Shown piece by piece: positions 46,571-58,619 of a stretch of DNA of 64,000 nt (its first letter is position 1; each line of letters begins with the position of its first letter). The stretch covers positions 62,001-126,000 of the forward strand of contig JASANG010003909.1 of the NCBI GenBank assembly GCA_030248215.1, given 5' to 3'. A model generated the notes under the pieces. The model did not search any database and was not told where the DNA came from. It saw only the letters and a list, made by a program, of their open reading frames with translations. The DNA comes from Enoplolaimus lenunculus. Lineage: Eukaryota; Nematoda; Enoplea; Enoplida; Thoracostomopsidae. The translations under genes were made by a program, and so were the position numbers.

Positions 46571-46956
46571 AAAATTGCGCAGGACCGAATCCGCGCTGGG
46601 GCTTATGTTGTCAATAATACAGAAAATAATGTCTACATTCGTTGTGACGTTTACAATGCTGGAAAACATGCGCTGTACTTTTATACGAAATTCTATGAAA
46701 CATAGTAAGAAATAAACACGCTTGCAAACCCGCTGCATCGTAGAGGTCAAAAACTTATCTCGGTTATGCGTTCGCTCGCAAAAATTATTACTTGAAATTA
46801 TATCCTTCGAAATAAATTCAACTTGGCCTCCTGGAAGCGTATAAACGTGCGCTACGGCCAGCGACGAATCCAGATATATTTGACGGAAGGTCGCAGACTG
46901 GCGAAAGTTATACAACGCTATTTTTACTGCGTGCTATATATGTACTAATTTTCCGA

Positions 46957-47044
46957 GGGGAAAAATTGAAAGGTAGGAACTTACCATTTTATCACAAAAA
47001 ATTTTCTGACGGGAGGGCGTCCGCCCCCCCCCCCCCCCCCCCCG
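46957..47044. repeat. Repeat fragment ending in a C run
   Basis: CATTTTATCACAAAAAATTT and GGGCGTCCGCCC recur at 13845-13975. A C homopolymer of about 22 bases ends it; its true length is uncertain in any read technology. Confidence 0.7.
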
Positions 47045-47394
47045 CGTTCACGTAATTGAAATTTCTCAAACTGAGAAAAGTTGACTCCGTACAACATTTG
47101 CCAGATAGCACGAAGACAGAAATATCGATAATGGTAAACCTTATAACCGCTAATGCAACCAGATGAACAATGAAATAGAACCGAATATTACATTTAATAC
47201 GGAATACAATTAGTTAAATTTTAGGTGTGCAATTATAGTTGCTAACCACCAGTAAACGAATAAACAGTTTAAATGTTCGAAATGAATTGAATCCGTAAAA
47301 CATGACATTAATAAATGGAATAATTCGAAGAAAGTTAATGTAGATATTGCTCCTGACAATAGACTGGTTCAGTGTATAAGCCCTTCGAATTATT

Positions 47395-47572
47395 GACCCA
47401 TTGAAAGATCAGGCAAAGTACGTTTTTCTACGGGACTGTAATAGAGTAAGCTTCAGCTTTAGACACCTTTTTGCTTAAGAACATATTGGCTTAGGCTTGG
47501 TCCATGTAAAGATTAGGGCAGGAACGTATTTCTGCGAGACGGGAATAGAGCAAACTTAAGCTTTAGACTAAA
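47395..47572 (+). repeat. Two partial family A copies in tandem
   Basis: GAAAGATCAGGCAAAGTACG ... TAGAGTAAGCTTCAGC and, after GGCTTAGGCTTGGTCCATG, a second AGAGCAAACTTAAGCTTTAG. Confidence 0.75.
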
Positions 47573-47850
47573 GCAACATTGACACGTGCAAGTTTTTGCA
47601 GCGAGAACTGGCAGCTGTAAATTACACGGAGAGCTTGCATCTTTTCATAAACCAATGAGAAGGCGGCTGCAATAAGTTTAGTGAACGTGCATGGTTCATT
47701 CACACATGTGAACCAAATTCCTAGCTATGATTATTAATCAATTAAGTAAACAGCAGCAAGTTTTTCGAACAAGATTTTGGACAAAATTTGCAAGTGCAAG
47801 TTGCAGCTGCAAGTTATCGAAGCAAAAACTTGCACATGTGAATAGGGCTT
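47573..47850. repeat. Family E inverted-repeat element, 278 bp
   Basis: Ends GACACGTGCAAGTTTTTGCA and AACTTGCACATGTGAATAGG are inverted. Same length as the copy at 19478. Confidence 0.85.
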
Positions 47851-47976
47851 AAGTTTTTACTTTAAGTATAGGATTAGGCTTAGGTTTTGGATTAGAATTG
47901 TGCTTATATTACTCTTACGGCGTTGTTCTAAACACTGGCCGAGTTGTGCCGCAATATTACAATGTTTTATTTTCAG

Positions 47977-48103
47977 TGAGACAAAGAAACGCCACAAGAT
48001 TAAACCTGTAATTGAAAAATTTCCTACCACTGGCCAAAGTATTAATGGAATTCGTAATGTATATACGACTGAATTCTTTCATAATATAAAGTCTTTACTT
48101 TAA
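47977..48103 (+). CDS. Candidate terminal exon of an unidentified gene
   Basis: A good acceptor (TTTTATTTTCAG) opens a frame that needs two bases from an upstream exon and then reads 41 codons rich in Lys (KKRHKIKPVIEKFPTTGQS). The TAA stop overlaps an AATAAA poly(A) signal at 48102-48107. I recognise no family and find no partner exon. It could be a small gene, an alternative end of a neighbour, or chance. Confidence 0.25.
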
Positions 48104-48253
48104 TAAAGTAATGTTATTTTTAAATTTCTTTACAAGATTCAAACAATATCCTATTTGATTTTCCCATTTCAATTCTAAAGCTGCCACAAAATGTAGTCAC
48201 TTTCTGCCTGAAAATATAACTGGTATTTATTGGTATGCTAAAAGTACTATGAC

Positions 48254-48423
48254 CAGTGCCGGAGCAGGCCAGGGTGGCGAACCTCTCAAAATTCCGGGGG
48301 GGGGGGCGCCTTGCAATGATCAAAATATTTTTCAAAATTTTGTTTAAGATTTTGTTAGGGTGGGGCCCTTTTTGGGGTGGGGGCCCTCAGATGGGAATAC
48401 GGGGGGTGGCTGCTCCGACACTG
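48254..48423. repeat. Family G short inverted-repeat element
   Basis: CAGTGCCGGAGCAGGCC and GGCTGCTCCGACACTG ends, with a G-rich middle. Confidence 0.8.
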
Positions 48424-48666
48424 AATGATTATGTATCACTACTGGTTAATACGCCCATGACGGAAGTCCCTGAGAAACCATATAAGCGAACTGTAGTTTA
48501 TTAGAAATTTTCAATATTCCCATATAACAAGAATTGTTCAGTGTGTTAGCACTTAGCCTATCTCTTCTCTTATCAGTTTATCAAACTTTTAGACATACTA
48601 ATTTTGGATATAAAACTGCACCAGTCTTTATTACAGTTGATTAAATAGTTTGATGTGGAACTGTAA

Positions 48667-48711
<45 letters not shown>
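48667..48711. repeat. (ATT)n microsatellite
   Basis: About 15 uninterrupted trinucleotide units. Confidence 0.97.
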
Positions 48712-48712
<1 letters not shown>

Positions 48713-48857
48713 CAATTTGCTTTTTTGAACGAAACATTGAACGTTGTGAAATTTTATATCAAATTTTGATAACAGCAAATGCTAGAAATTTCGAATACAT
48801 TTAGCTGCGATCCATAATATGAATACAGTGATACGTTAAGGATTAAATGCAGTCGGC

Positions 48858-49035
48858 CCACGTAAAGACCAGGGTCGGAACGCTTTTCTGCGGAACTGCA
48901 ATAGAGCATGCTTCAGTTTTAGACTACTTAGGCTTATGTACGCTTAGATTTAGATATAAGCTTATTCTTATGCCTTAGGCTGAGGCTTAAGGAATATGTT
49001 TATTCTACTGTTACGGCCTGTTGCATACATTGGAA
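48858..49035 (+). repeat. Family A dispersed repeat, near-complete
   Basis: GGCCCACGTAAAGACCAGGG at the left, CTTAGG-type hexamers, GGAATATGTTTATTCTACTG and a TACATTGG end. It stops about 330 bp before the next gene. Confidence 0.85.
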
Positions 49036-49369
49036 GTGCAGTCTAAAGCCGATAGTGTCATTTTCCCTGAGAAAAATGGCACAAAATTTACTCCATTACT
49101 TTGTCGATTATAGAAAAAAGTTTTTCTCTACTTGTGAAGTATGTGGGGGAAGCTACAAAAATGCCGAAATTCCGCCTTCCAAGTAGCGGATGATTTGGTT
49201 TAAAAATATTTTGCAAATTTCCAATCTGCTGAATAAATAGATACATAAACTATACTGGCATTAGCTGGATTCGATATTGCCTTGGTATAAATTGCTACAT
49301 GACTGAATTGAACCAAAATTAGTTTCAAAGCAAAAAAGTTTACAAAAATTCAATTTCAATTAGTAAATC

Positions 49370-52300
49370 ATGGCTTTACAAGTCAATGGTGACGTTCTTG
49401 GACTATTCGCAACCTACTCATCGTTGCTTTTGATGAAGCTACTGGCAATGTCATTGATTACTTCGTACAAACGTATTACTAAAGGAGTGAGTAATAACTA
49501 CGGACTGTTTTGTTTACAAATTTTTTGACCCTGGATAAGCATGATTGTCACAGTTTCAGCCTCGTAGCCAGTTCTTCTTGCTATGGGGGGCTGAAAATTT
49601 TTCAGGAGCGCATACAAATGTTTTCAATGACTTTCAAGGGAGGTAGAAAATTTTTTAGATGAGGTTAAAATTTTTCCACCAGGTCTAAGCCACCCCCTGC
49701 CCCCCCTTGCTTACTGGCGTGCACAGTTGGTTATGTTTCTAATATAGAGTTCAATATGAGCATCTCAGCATAACGACATCCGCCATTATATATTGCGCCC
49801 CCAGCTGTGTGGCCTCTTGCGTCTCCGGATTATATTTTGAGCGGCGACACCATCTCACAAGTCGAGAATGTGACTCGGATACCTTAGCCGCGGTCCAGCT
49901 AAAACAGATTGTTTACTTGCAGACCGAATCTATTTGAAGGTTCACCAGCCAAATTCGAGGAACACAGCACTCACTGCGCTCTGTGGGTATGTTCTCGAAA
50001 TGAATCCTGAAAGTTTTTGTCCTCGTTGCCCCGAACGGTCACAAAACTAAACAAAAATATACGTCAATTTTTAAAGCAACAGAAATAAATTGCTGTGTGA
50101 AACAAACAATTGTCACTAGTGAAAAATTAAAATATTTCAAATGTGAACACCAAACCACTGGTTTAAAAATACTGAAATATTTTAGAAATTTGCCAATCCT
50201 GAGGACGCAGCGCGTGGCTTTGGAAAAGTTCAAAAAGACGACGATGTTGAACGCATACGAAGGTAAATTGTGTGATCCTTGGAGATACACAAAACAGCTG
50301 CGATGCAGCGTTATAGCTCCGTTTACAAATTTACGACACTTCGTTGCCGGATGTTGCATGAAAAAATGACCCCCGTGCATACTTTCATCGGGATTCGATT
50401 TTTATCGCACCGCCGTGTGAAAAAAATGACCCCCATTAAAGAGGCCCCTCGGTCATCTTTATACAGCACCACATAAAATAATGACCCCCATTTAAAATAG
50501 ACCCTCGTCAGTTTTACACATAACCGTATTAAAATTATCTTTGTGAAAATAAATTACTTCCCGCTGGCAAATATTCTTACGTACGGTGAAAGCTTAATTT
50601 AGCTTACAAAACTGAGCAAACCACTTTTAGCGCTCATAATTTGAGGAACAGACGATGAAACTAATTTAAATTCAAGAAAAAAACTTACTGGAAAGTTCAA
50701 AACAAGCACATACATTGTTGTAATCAGTAGTTTGGTTTCGTAGTTCACATCTATAAACTGTTAAGGTTGGCGCTTTACGTGTGCATTTTTTGGCTGAGGA
50801 GCGTTACTACAAATAACGAATGCATTGCCAAAACCAAGTCCGCTTCAAATATTTAATGGTCACGACTGAAACGATTACATATCTCAACATCATATTGCGG
50901 TAAAACAGGGCCGTGCATTGAGTTGCCTTCCCCCAAAATCCAACTTCAGGCCCTCTTGCAAGGGTAATTCAAGAATTTTTTGGCTGGGCATTCGAAGTTA
51001 GCCTTTGTCCACTCCACCGAGCTAATGCCGAGGCCAACATTAATGGTTTCGAGATAATTTCTGATTTCTGAGTACACAACGTGTGAAGTAGTAAAGTATT
51101 AGCCACTTTCTCAGAGATATGTTAGCTATGTTTATGTCCAGAAATCTCGACGAAAAAATAGTGATGTGTCGAATCCAAAGTTTTGCCAATGCCGATAACC
51201 GACTCTTATTTTCAAATTTTTCTGATCCCTAACCAACATATACAGACACAGATGTCAATACTACTTTTAACACAGTCATGCTTTAAAAAACGTTAGTACT
51301 AAATTACATGGTCAATACTTCATTCCTATATTGGCCGTGAAATAATGACCGGTGGGTTTTTTTAATTTGGGTCATTTTTACACAGAAAGTACTATAAAAA
51401 ATCGGACCTCCATAAAAATGCTCCCGGGGGTCATTCTTGGGGGGGGGCATTTGTTTGTGCCACACCGGACAGTTTGTCGTGAATTCTCCGTAAAATCTAA
51501 CATATGCACCAAATGTTTAAAGAGTCAACACCTGGACGTTAAGTATTAGGGTTGTGCTATACTTTTTTAATTATTTTAATGCCGTCCGTCAACCCCACGG
51601 CGCCGGCCGTTGCGCAAACGTTACTTTTCCAGCTCGAATAACTGTTTCGAAATTCCTTGCACTGTCAATACAAACAATTGCCCGTTCACAATTTATTCGT
51701 AATCAATAATAACGCTAATAAGCGAATTCAGTCGAATTGTGGCTGTGTGACCCATATAAGTCATTCATTTGGTGAATAATACATAACATGGTGCATCGTT
51801 TTTACTAGCGTCAAAACTGTAATAGTCTGTAACAATTAACTCAGGTTTATATATCTAAAGCTGGAACGCCCCACGTATGTATTTTGAGCATCCTATATAA
51901 CCATTGTGTTAACACTCCCGACAACCTTGTTTTCATTGTCGAATTATAATATTGCAAGGCTTCCGGAAGCACTGGCTAAATATAGGGTGGCGAGGCGATG
52001 GGTAAATGTATTCCGACTGATTGTGTCTAGCAAAATGTTTTGCGTCTGTTTTTGTGTTTTGATTCGTGAACACTCTTCTTCCAACAGTCCCTGCTTTGCT
52101 TCCGTATTCACTTCTGTTAAAAAGGTCGAAAAGCGTGTTTTCCTAAAACAACTCATGTCTGTTGCCGCTATTGGGCGGCAAATTAGCTTTAAAACAATCT
52201 TGTTGGTAGCGAACAGGTACGGAATACTACTTAGTCAATGAGAAAAGAGTATTCGCACCGCCTAATCGTAATTGAGTATGGCATTAAGGTAGTAAACAAT

Positions 52301-52744
52301 CACAAAGTGTGCACTTGAAGCGAAAAAATTACGCCGTGGCATAGTCCAAGTCGTAAATAGGGCTGAATTACAGCTTGGACTACGATATGGTATAACATTG
52401 AACTATCACTGTGATCAAATTTTAATAACACAGTTCCTAACCGAGTAGGATTTTGTAACTGAACCAAAACAGATTTCTTCATTCTGCATTTCAGCGCACA
52501 CCTCAACGATCTCGAATTTATTCCGGCTTATTTACTTATTGCACTATTTTGGACACTACTCGCCAACCCTGCTCAATCTACCGCACGAAATTTGTTTGCA
52601 ATTGTTACCGCTGCACGTTTTATGCATTCAACCGTTTACGTCACTGGCCTGCCGCACAAAATTCGTTCTGCGAGTTGGGCGATCGCGTACGGTATCGCAC
52701 TTTATATGGCTGGATCGACGCTGTCAACCGTGGGAAAGTTTTGA
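49370..52744 (+). CDS. MGST1-like microsomal glutathione S-transferase (MAPEG), three exons
   Basis: Exons 49370-49486, 50186-50262 and 52495-52744 join to 147 codons. By family, a trimeric membrane enzyme of ER and mitochondrial outer membrane that conjugates glutathione and reduces lipid peroxides. Seen: first helix with LLLMKLLAMSLITSYKR, then KFANPED (40-46), then DDDVERIRSAHLNDLE (57-72), the glutathione-site signature that in rat MGST1 includes Asn77 and Glu80. Three further hydrophobic helices follow (73-147), ending at TVGKF. Length fits (mammalian about 155). The residue after FANPED is Ala47, where mammalian MGST1 has its thiol sensor Cys49. Poly(A) signal near 52911. Intron 2 carries a long inverted-repeat element. 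Confidence 0.92.
50360..51437. mobile_element. Possible inverted-repeat element of about 1.1 kb in MGST1-like intron 2
   Basis: AAAATGACCCCCGTGC at the left (with two further AAATGACCCCCATT repeats at 50430 and 50480) is inverted at the right as CCCGGGGGTCATTCTTGG. The interior shows no coding sequence. Edges are approximate. Confidence 0.5.
51543..51622 (+). repeat. Family K fragment
   Basis: TTAGGGTTGTGCTATACTTT followed by the GC-rich core GCCGTCCGTCAACCCCACGG. Confidence 0.6.
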
Positions 52745-52911
52745 AACCGTGGGAGAAAGCTAAAGATCGTGAGAAAATTATGAAACCGTGGGAAAATAAG
52801 TTGAAATTTGACGAATCATCAATATAAATATGTGAATCCAAATAATTATGCAAGTCAGTTTTTTAGAATATAGTCAAACTTGAGCTACCAATCAAAATTA
52901 GTCTGCATTCC

Positions 52912-54579
52912 AATAAACAGCAGTTATCGTTTGGGTCGTCCCAGTTGCCAACTGGAGCAAGTATCTTATTGGGGCACGACATATATACTGCAAGGCATGT
53001 AACATCGCTGTCAGCTGCGAAAAATGTCAAAAATAGCAAGAATATTCAGCAAAGCGAGGAATTTTATAAAATATGAAAAAGCCGTGTTACAAATATATGA
53101 ATATTTATCCGATAATTTCAATTTGTTTAATTTGTAGAAATAATTGTGCAAGTAAAAATGCCCCCTGACCCTGACTGAGATTATGCATTTACTTATTGCA
53201 GATAACACACTAAATATAACGTTTTATGATTATAATTATTTATTTATCTTGCATTTATGGGTCAACTACGTAATAATGCGCGCACTACTGTAAATATTGC
53301 CAAGTTGTGGGTAAAAGGACCTATGCCGTTTTAGGAAACTTTCTTAGAATGATGTTATAATTAAAAACCAGTCTCTCTACAGAGCTCAAGGGCAACGTAG
53401 ACACTACGAATACAGCATCTATAATGTAATCACGGTCATAATACACAGTGCATATGCGCAAAGAAATTCAAAACTATTTCACGCGCTTGTATAAACAACA
53501 AACAGTTACAAAAGGTTCAGCGAGAGTCTGCCTTTTGTCAGTTATTCATAACTAGAGACTCTGTATTGTGCTTACTCCCTTTGAACACTGTCAGGACAAA
53601 TCTAATTTATCTAGAAGCACATGATTTGTGTTATCATCAGGCCCTGGCTATGGCATCGTTTCTTGACAGTATTCCTAAGGAGGTTGATGGGCATTTTTCA
53701 CACAATGGGCGCATTACAACTTGGATGACCCTTATTGTTTTTCTTCTTAGTTGCAATAAACATTTGTGCGCGGTACCAATATACTTTTTATGCGAGATTC
53801 ACGTTATAGCCGGGGCAGGCGAATTACGGTTTGTCGCATGTTGATTCGACGTCAACGTTAAAATTCCGGCTCTCATATCGGGTCAAAAGACAAAACTGGA
53901 ATATAATGTGGCATTAGCTTACAAACCACCCCTCTCGAAAGTTAGATGTGTACAATAGTCGGTATGTCACGTGATACTGTGGAACATTTATGCGAATATT
54001 ATATTCCTAAATTACAACGAATACCATATGATATTCAGCGGGACGGTGTAATCTTCTGGTGCTAATAAGTAAATGGAAAGTCGGCGGGCGGCGGCCCAGA
54101 TGTGCTTTAAAATACACGCCTCCAAAATCGTATAAGATACAAATTCGGTTAGAATCACAGCTTCATAATTCAAAAAATCAAATTTCAACTCCTAGCATCA
54201 TTCGAAATCTAAAAGGACAATTCGAGTATGCTACCTCGAGTATGCACACATTTTAAAATATACATATGATATTGCAGAACAAAAGGTGACCACTACATGA
54301 TAATAGAAGACAAATAATAATTTTTATATATGATTGGTGTCTATTTAAGAAAACAAAACGTTTCTAAATAATCCAATAGGGGCAAAACATGTCCAAAGCT
54401 GCTCCGGTTATAACGTGGATTCCGCATTATATCATTTTAGCTAATGTTACGGGAACATATTGCCTCGGGCACCTTCATTTTTGTTATCCTTTATGCTATC
54501 TCAGATTTTAACAAATCTAAAACGCATCGAATTTCGCATTTTATAACTCGCCTAGTGTTTTTGAGCTAAGCGAAACTAC
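52912..54579. other. Intergenic between the MGST1-like and MSP genes
   Basis: Nothing recognised. A 92-codon frame at 53566-53844 and a 65-codon frame at 54059-54256 have no domain and no splice signals that would join them to a gene. Confidence 0.5.
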
Positions 54580-55191
54580 GAGCGAAGCTCGGGGTTTCGC
54601 AAAGCGTTTTGTTTTGTACTCTGGGGTAAAAGGTGGATGTTCGTCCGTCCGTCTGTCCGTCCGAAAAGAATCTCAAGAACGGCTGAACCGATTTTGATAG
54701 TTTTTGTTTGAAAACCAATTATCCTGGGGTGTTAACCTCGCATTGGGGTTTTAAAATTTTACGCCGTGTATTAGCTACACGCTAATTTTCTACATTGTTT
54801 CACTAAATATTTCAGTTAGAAAACTTTTTACAATATTTCACTAATTATTAAGGTTAAAAGCAACATCATTTCATTACTAAAGGGTTTTAGGTGCGAGGAA
54901 TTTGAACAAATTGTTTACTAACCTCAAAACCTATAATTGAATAGTTAGCTAATAGCTAAATTGTATATTTGCTCAATTGGTAAGCGTAAATAATGGCTTT
55001 TTATATATTTCTCAAATTATTAGGGTTACTTTAGGGTTTTTGAGTGCGAAGAGCCTGAATAAATTGTTTACAAACCTCCAAAACCAATAAATGAATACTT
55101 AGTTAACTCATAACTAATTTGCATACTAGCTTAACTGCTTACGTGTGTTCGAGCTTCGCTCAATACATGTAGTCCCACTACGACTGGTATT
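54580..55191 (+). mobile_element. Family D non-autonomous element, shorter copy
   Basis: Same start (GAGCGAAGCTCGGGGTTTCG), TCCGTC tract, GGCTGAACCGATTTTGAT and end (GAGCTTCGCTCAATAC, AGTCCCACTACGACTGG) as the copy at 22946, with fewer internal units. It ends 250 bp before the MSP gene start. Confidence 0.85.
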
Positions 55192-55440
55192 CAAATATGT
55201 TCAATCTGGACACGCAGGTGGTTAAGCCAAACCATGTCAGTTTACATACTACGCCTACATTTGAAATACATTTTACCACACGTATTCGTTCTTAAACTAT
55301 ACAACCTACTTAATTTAATTCTAACGGTGGAAAGTTAAGCTGAAAACTTTAATGTAGTCTTTTGAATTCAATATGCACTTGTTTTAAGCTGAATTCATTA
55401 AAATTTACTTCTTATTTGGGTAGTGATAAGGGAAACAACA

Positions 55441-58417
55441 ATGAACTTGTGTCCGCAAATGGAACCAATCATAGAACCGGCGTATATGCTTGTTTTCATT
55501 GGTCCGTTTAATCAGCCGTCTTATCAAGCTTTGACAATTCGAAATCAAGAACAAGCTCCAGTCGCGTTTAAGGTATGAAACGAAAAAATTTTCTGACGAA
55601 TCATGAACCTTTTGGCAGCATGGAGCAAAATGAATAAAATTAAACCGCCTGACCTTTTTTACAAATCTGCTGAAAAAGCGATCGACTCGAAATCATACGC
55701 TACAGATTATTTTATGCGAACGCTGTATGTCACGCAGTCCACACCATTAATTTCTGTTATCTTGAACTGTTTATACGTGTTGTGTTGATGACAAATTGAT
55801 AACCATATATCTGTCTATCAAAGTGCAACCAAAGGTCTACCTCAGGCATCAACTCCGGCAGATACTCAGCCTCCAACTAGGCTCCGGTAGAGTTTCGGCC
55901 GGAGGATTCGGCAATTTCGGTAGTGATATTTTGCATCGTTTCACAAAATGTATTTATTTGGTGTGGTTCGCTTTAAAATTTTTTGATATATTTATGATAA
56001 AAAAATTATCAAAATTTCGTAAAAAATAAGCATAAAACGAAACGATTTAACAAACCTTACAGATGTTTGCTAAAATTTTCAAATTAAACATCATTTAATT
56101 ACCTAATTTCGCCTCATCTCTTGGTTGACCTCCGGTTACGTCAAATTTTGTCTATCGACGGCTCCGGCTGCGGTATATTTCACCTCTGGTTACACCCTGC
56201 TACCTATTATATTCTTGTAATCTCTGCATGCAAATTTTCAACAAAACATTTTAAGTTTATTTAAGAAAACTGAATAAAGTTCTGGTTCCAGTTTGCGCTG
56301 CTGTGCTGGCTACTTTTAAATTTATGTGCGTATTGTCGATCTTAAGAGGTACGATCAGGAACTTCCTACCGTTTATAACTAAGCAGGTGAAAAAGCAGAC
56401 ATATGGCCTGGGTTTGGAACAAGCGACCGACAAATCTTTAGACGAACGCTTTACCACTGCGCCGTGCAGACAGCCTCTCCAACTGCTTGTATAGTCGACC
56501 ACTGTTGTCGACAGGAATGCTGCCGGCTAGTATACAATGGCATATATTGCATATGGACCAGGTCAAGCATATCTCACATGCTTACATGTATTAATCTTTA
56601 CCAAGGTCGTCTCTTGATCGTCGATCTTACTATTTTCGACAGGATACCGTGTTCATAGCGCGGCAATATACTATTGCACTCAAGGCGTAGCCCCCATGTC
56701 AGTCTAGGTACGAACCGGGAATGTAGACCTTTTAACTAAGCATCTAGTGAACCAGGCCTACAGAGCCGGAATCGAACTTCAAGTCTGAGGATCAATAAGC
56801 GAACGCTCTACCACTGCGCCACGGAGCCCGTCACTCCAACTACTATTATGGTCGATCACATATGTCGACCGTACGCTGTCGGCTAAGCATTCAAAACAAT
56901 GTGCATTGCATATATTGTATATCGACCAGGACAAGCATATTGATTCAAGCTCAGTGTTAATACTGTAGTGACCCGAATAAAGAGGCGGGACTGATATTTA
57001 TTTTGCCTCTCCGGACACAAACGCCCTTGTTAAAGGCAAACCCTCTTGTTATTCGGTTACAGACTGTTGTTTATTTTCAACCCACCCTCCACCACCCTTC
57101 GTTACTGAAATATATCCGGTTTGCAACTATCCGTTGAATTAAACGTTTGTCTTGTATCACAAGCTTGAGCGATAATGCAAGGTTATACTGAGGAATGGAC
57201 TTTCAAAACTTAAGTATGTTTTAAAGTTTGGAACTATATTTGATTCGATCCTGGAGCCATTTATATACTACAAATAGAGATAATTGACTTCTGTGGACTC
57301 TAATTAGGATTCAGGTACTCTACCCGCTTACGGACACTTAGTTGGGATACAGAGTCCTATAGATTGGGACTCAAAATGTGGCCCTTTCTTATTACCCTCT
57401 TTATTCGGCTCACTAAAGTAGGTTCACACCATATCCGTGCTTGTGATAAATGCAATAGCCACTTCAAGAACATTCTATTCAGGTTAAAACAACAAACAAC
57501 GCCCGGTTTAAAATCGAACCTGCGATCGGAATTATTCCTGGTTTCGGTGAAAAAACCGTTCAAATCACGTGTCAGCCGTTTGATCCTCAAACAGAAGTTC
57601 TACGCCAAGAGCGATTTGCAGTGTTCACAACATATGTGCCAGATAGAAATCCTAGCGCTTGTAAGTGTCACAAGTGATGGTCTTGATGGTTTAAACAAAG
57701 ACTCAACTAGAAATTAATAGATAACCAGGAAGATTTTAATAGAGGGGCGCAAGAACAAATTTCCTAACGTGGAATTTTGTTAAATTTGTTTATACCGAAC
57801 CGTACAGTTGCTGAAAGCCAGTATTAAAATTGAATGAATTGTTTCTATGATTATAACAATCTATGACCACAAAAATACTAAAATGTCCAGCATTTAACAT
57901 GGCGGAAACACGGACATCAATTTTAATATTCTTTTCCCCAATGAATATTTTAAACTTCCTCTGTGATAAGGTAAGATTCGAATCATTGACTTGCATGCGG
58001 GTGGACGTTTACTGTCAGTACTCATGCAAGTTAGCTATAGGAGGTGTACGCTCGTCCCGAGGGGATTCTTACGCTTTGTACAGATGCTATCATGCTAAAC
58101 TACACGAAACACGAACACGTAAGAATTGTTAAACACTGCGCATTGTATATATGTGGGTGTATGTACAGCGCGCTTAGAGTTTGCAAGTTTATTTTACTCA
58201 ATTGTGAGAAAAGATTAACCAGAAACCGATATTCAGTCGTCCGCAGCGGTATTCATATAACGGTGATCTCTTTTCAGCGCCACGTGCTGTTTGGCAAGGC
58301 CCAGGTGCACAGCAAAACCTACGAAAAGAACTCGGAGTAGATTATATGGTCGCAGTCGAGGCCCCAATGATGTCAACCCAACAAGATTTCCTTCCGGTAG
58401 AAGAACCTCGATGGTGA
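55441..58417 (+). CDS. MSP-domain-only protein, three exons
   Basis: Exons 55441-55572, 57483-57660 and 58278-58417 join to 149 codons with GT-AG borders. The MSP (major sperm protein/VAP) fold is seen in order: EPAYMLVFIGPFNQPSYQAL, LTIRNQEQAPVAFKVKTTNN (the family's N-x-x-x-x-x-V-x-FKVKTT core, residues about 32-48), KIEPAIGIIPGFGEKTVQI, and CQPFDP, then a strand RFAVFTTYVP. VAP-type MSP domains bind FFAT motifs of lipid-transfer proteins at the ER. Here no coiled coil or tail anchor follows; the last 40 residues are polar, so the protein should be soluble. The KTT of the VAP FFAT pocket is present. Poly(A) signal near 58614. Which of the MSP-only subfamilies it belongs to I cannot say. Confidence 0.9.
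56400..56590 (-). repeat. tRNA-derived SINE, copy 1
   Basis: The reverse strand carries GGCGCAGTGGTAAAGCG (A box) and TTGTTCCAAACCCAGG (weak B box). The flank GTCGACCACTGTTGTCGACA recurs in copy 2. Lies in MSP gene intron 1. Confidence 0.6.
56755..56950 (-). repeat. tRNA-derived SINE, copy 2
   Basis: The reverse strand reads GGGCTCCGTGGCGCAGTGG, TAGAGCGTTCGC and AAGTTCGATTCCGGCTCTG: good A and B boxes with a near-pairing acceptor. Its flank (GGTCGATCACATATGTCGAC, then GCATATATTGTATATCGACC) matches copy 1, so it is a repeat rather than a lone tRNA gene. Confidence 0.6.
56961..57420 (+). repeat. Family B inverted-repeat element, 460 bp
   Basis: TACTGTAGTGACCCGAATAA to TTATTCGGCTCACTAAAGTA. 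Ends 62 bp before MSP exon 2. Confidence 0.9.
57970..58055 (-). repeat. tRNA-derived repeat (SINE head)
   Basis: Forward strand shows ATTCGAATCATTGACTTGCA (B-box complement) and GTACGCTCGTCCCGAGGGG, shared with 14121 and 44885. Lies in MSP gene intron 2. Confidence 0.4.
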
Positions 58418-58619
58418 CCCTAGTTTCGGCATTGGTGTTCGAAAAATTTGTATGAAATAGTTGACATTAATAGAAAGTGGGCGATGAAAACGTTCTTTAA
58501 CAAGAGTATGCAACTGGGTTCATTCCATAGACAGGTATTACATTTGTGATCTTCCTTCTCGTTCAAAATATTGCGCAAACGATTTTCTGTTGTGATAGTT
58601 TTGTCATCGACTCTTAAAT

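Noticed and set aside
31948-49035. TTAGGC-like tracts read as interstitial telomere repeats
   Set aside because: The hexamers are degenerate and always embedded in the same longer dispersed repeat, so they belong to that family rather than to telomere DNA.
56755-56830. A reverse-strand tRNA gene
   Set aside because: A and B boxes look good, but the acceptor stem pairs imperfectly and the flanks match another copy, so I call it a SINE.
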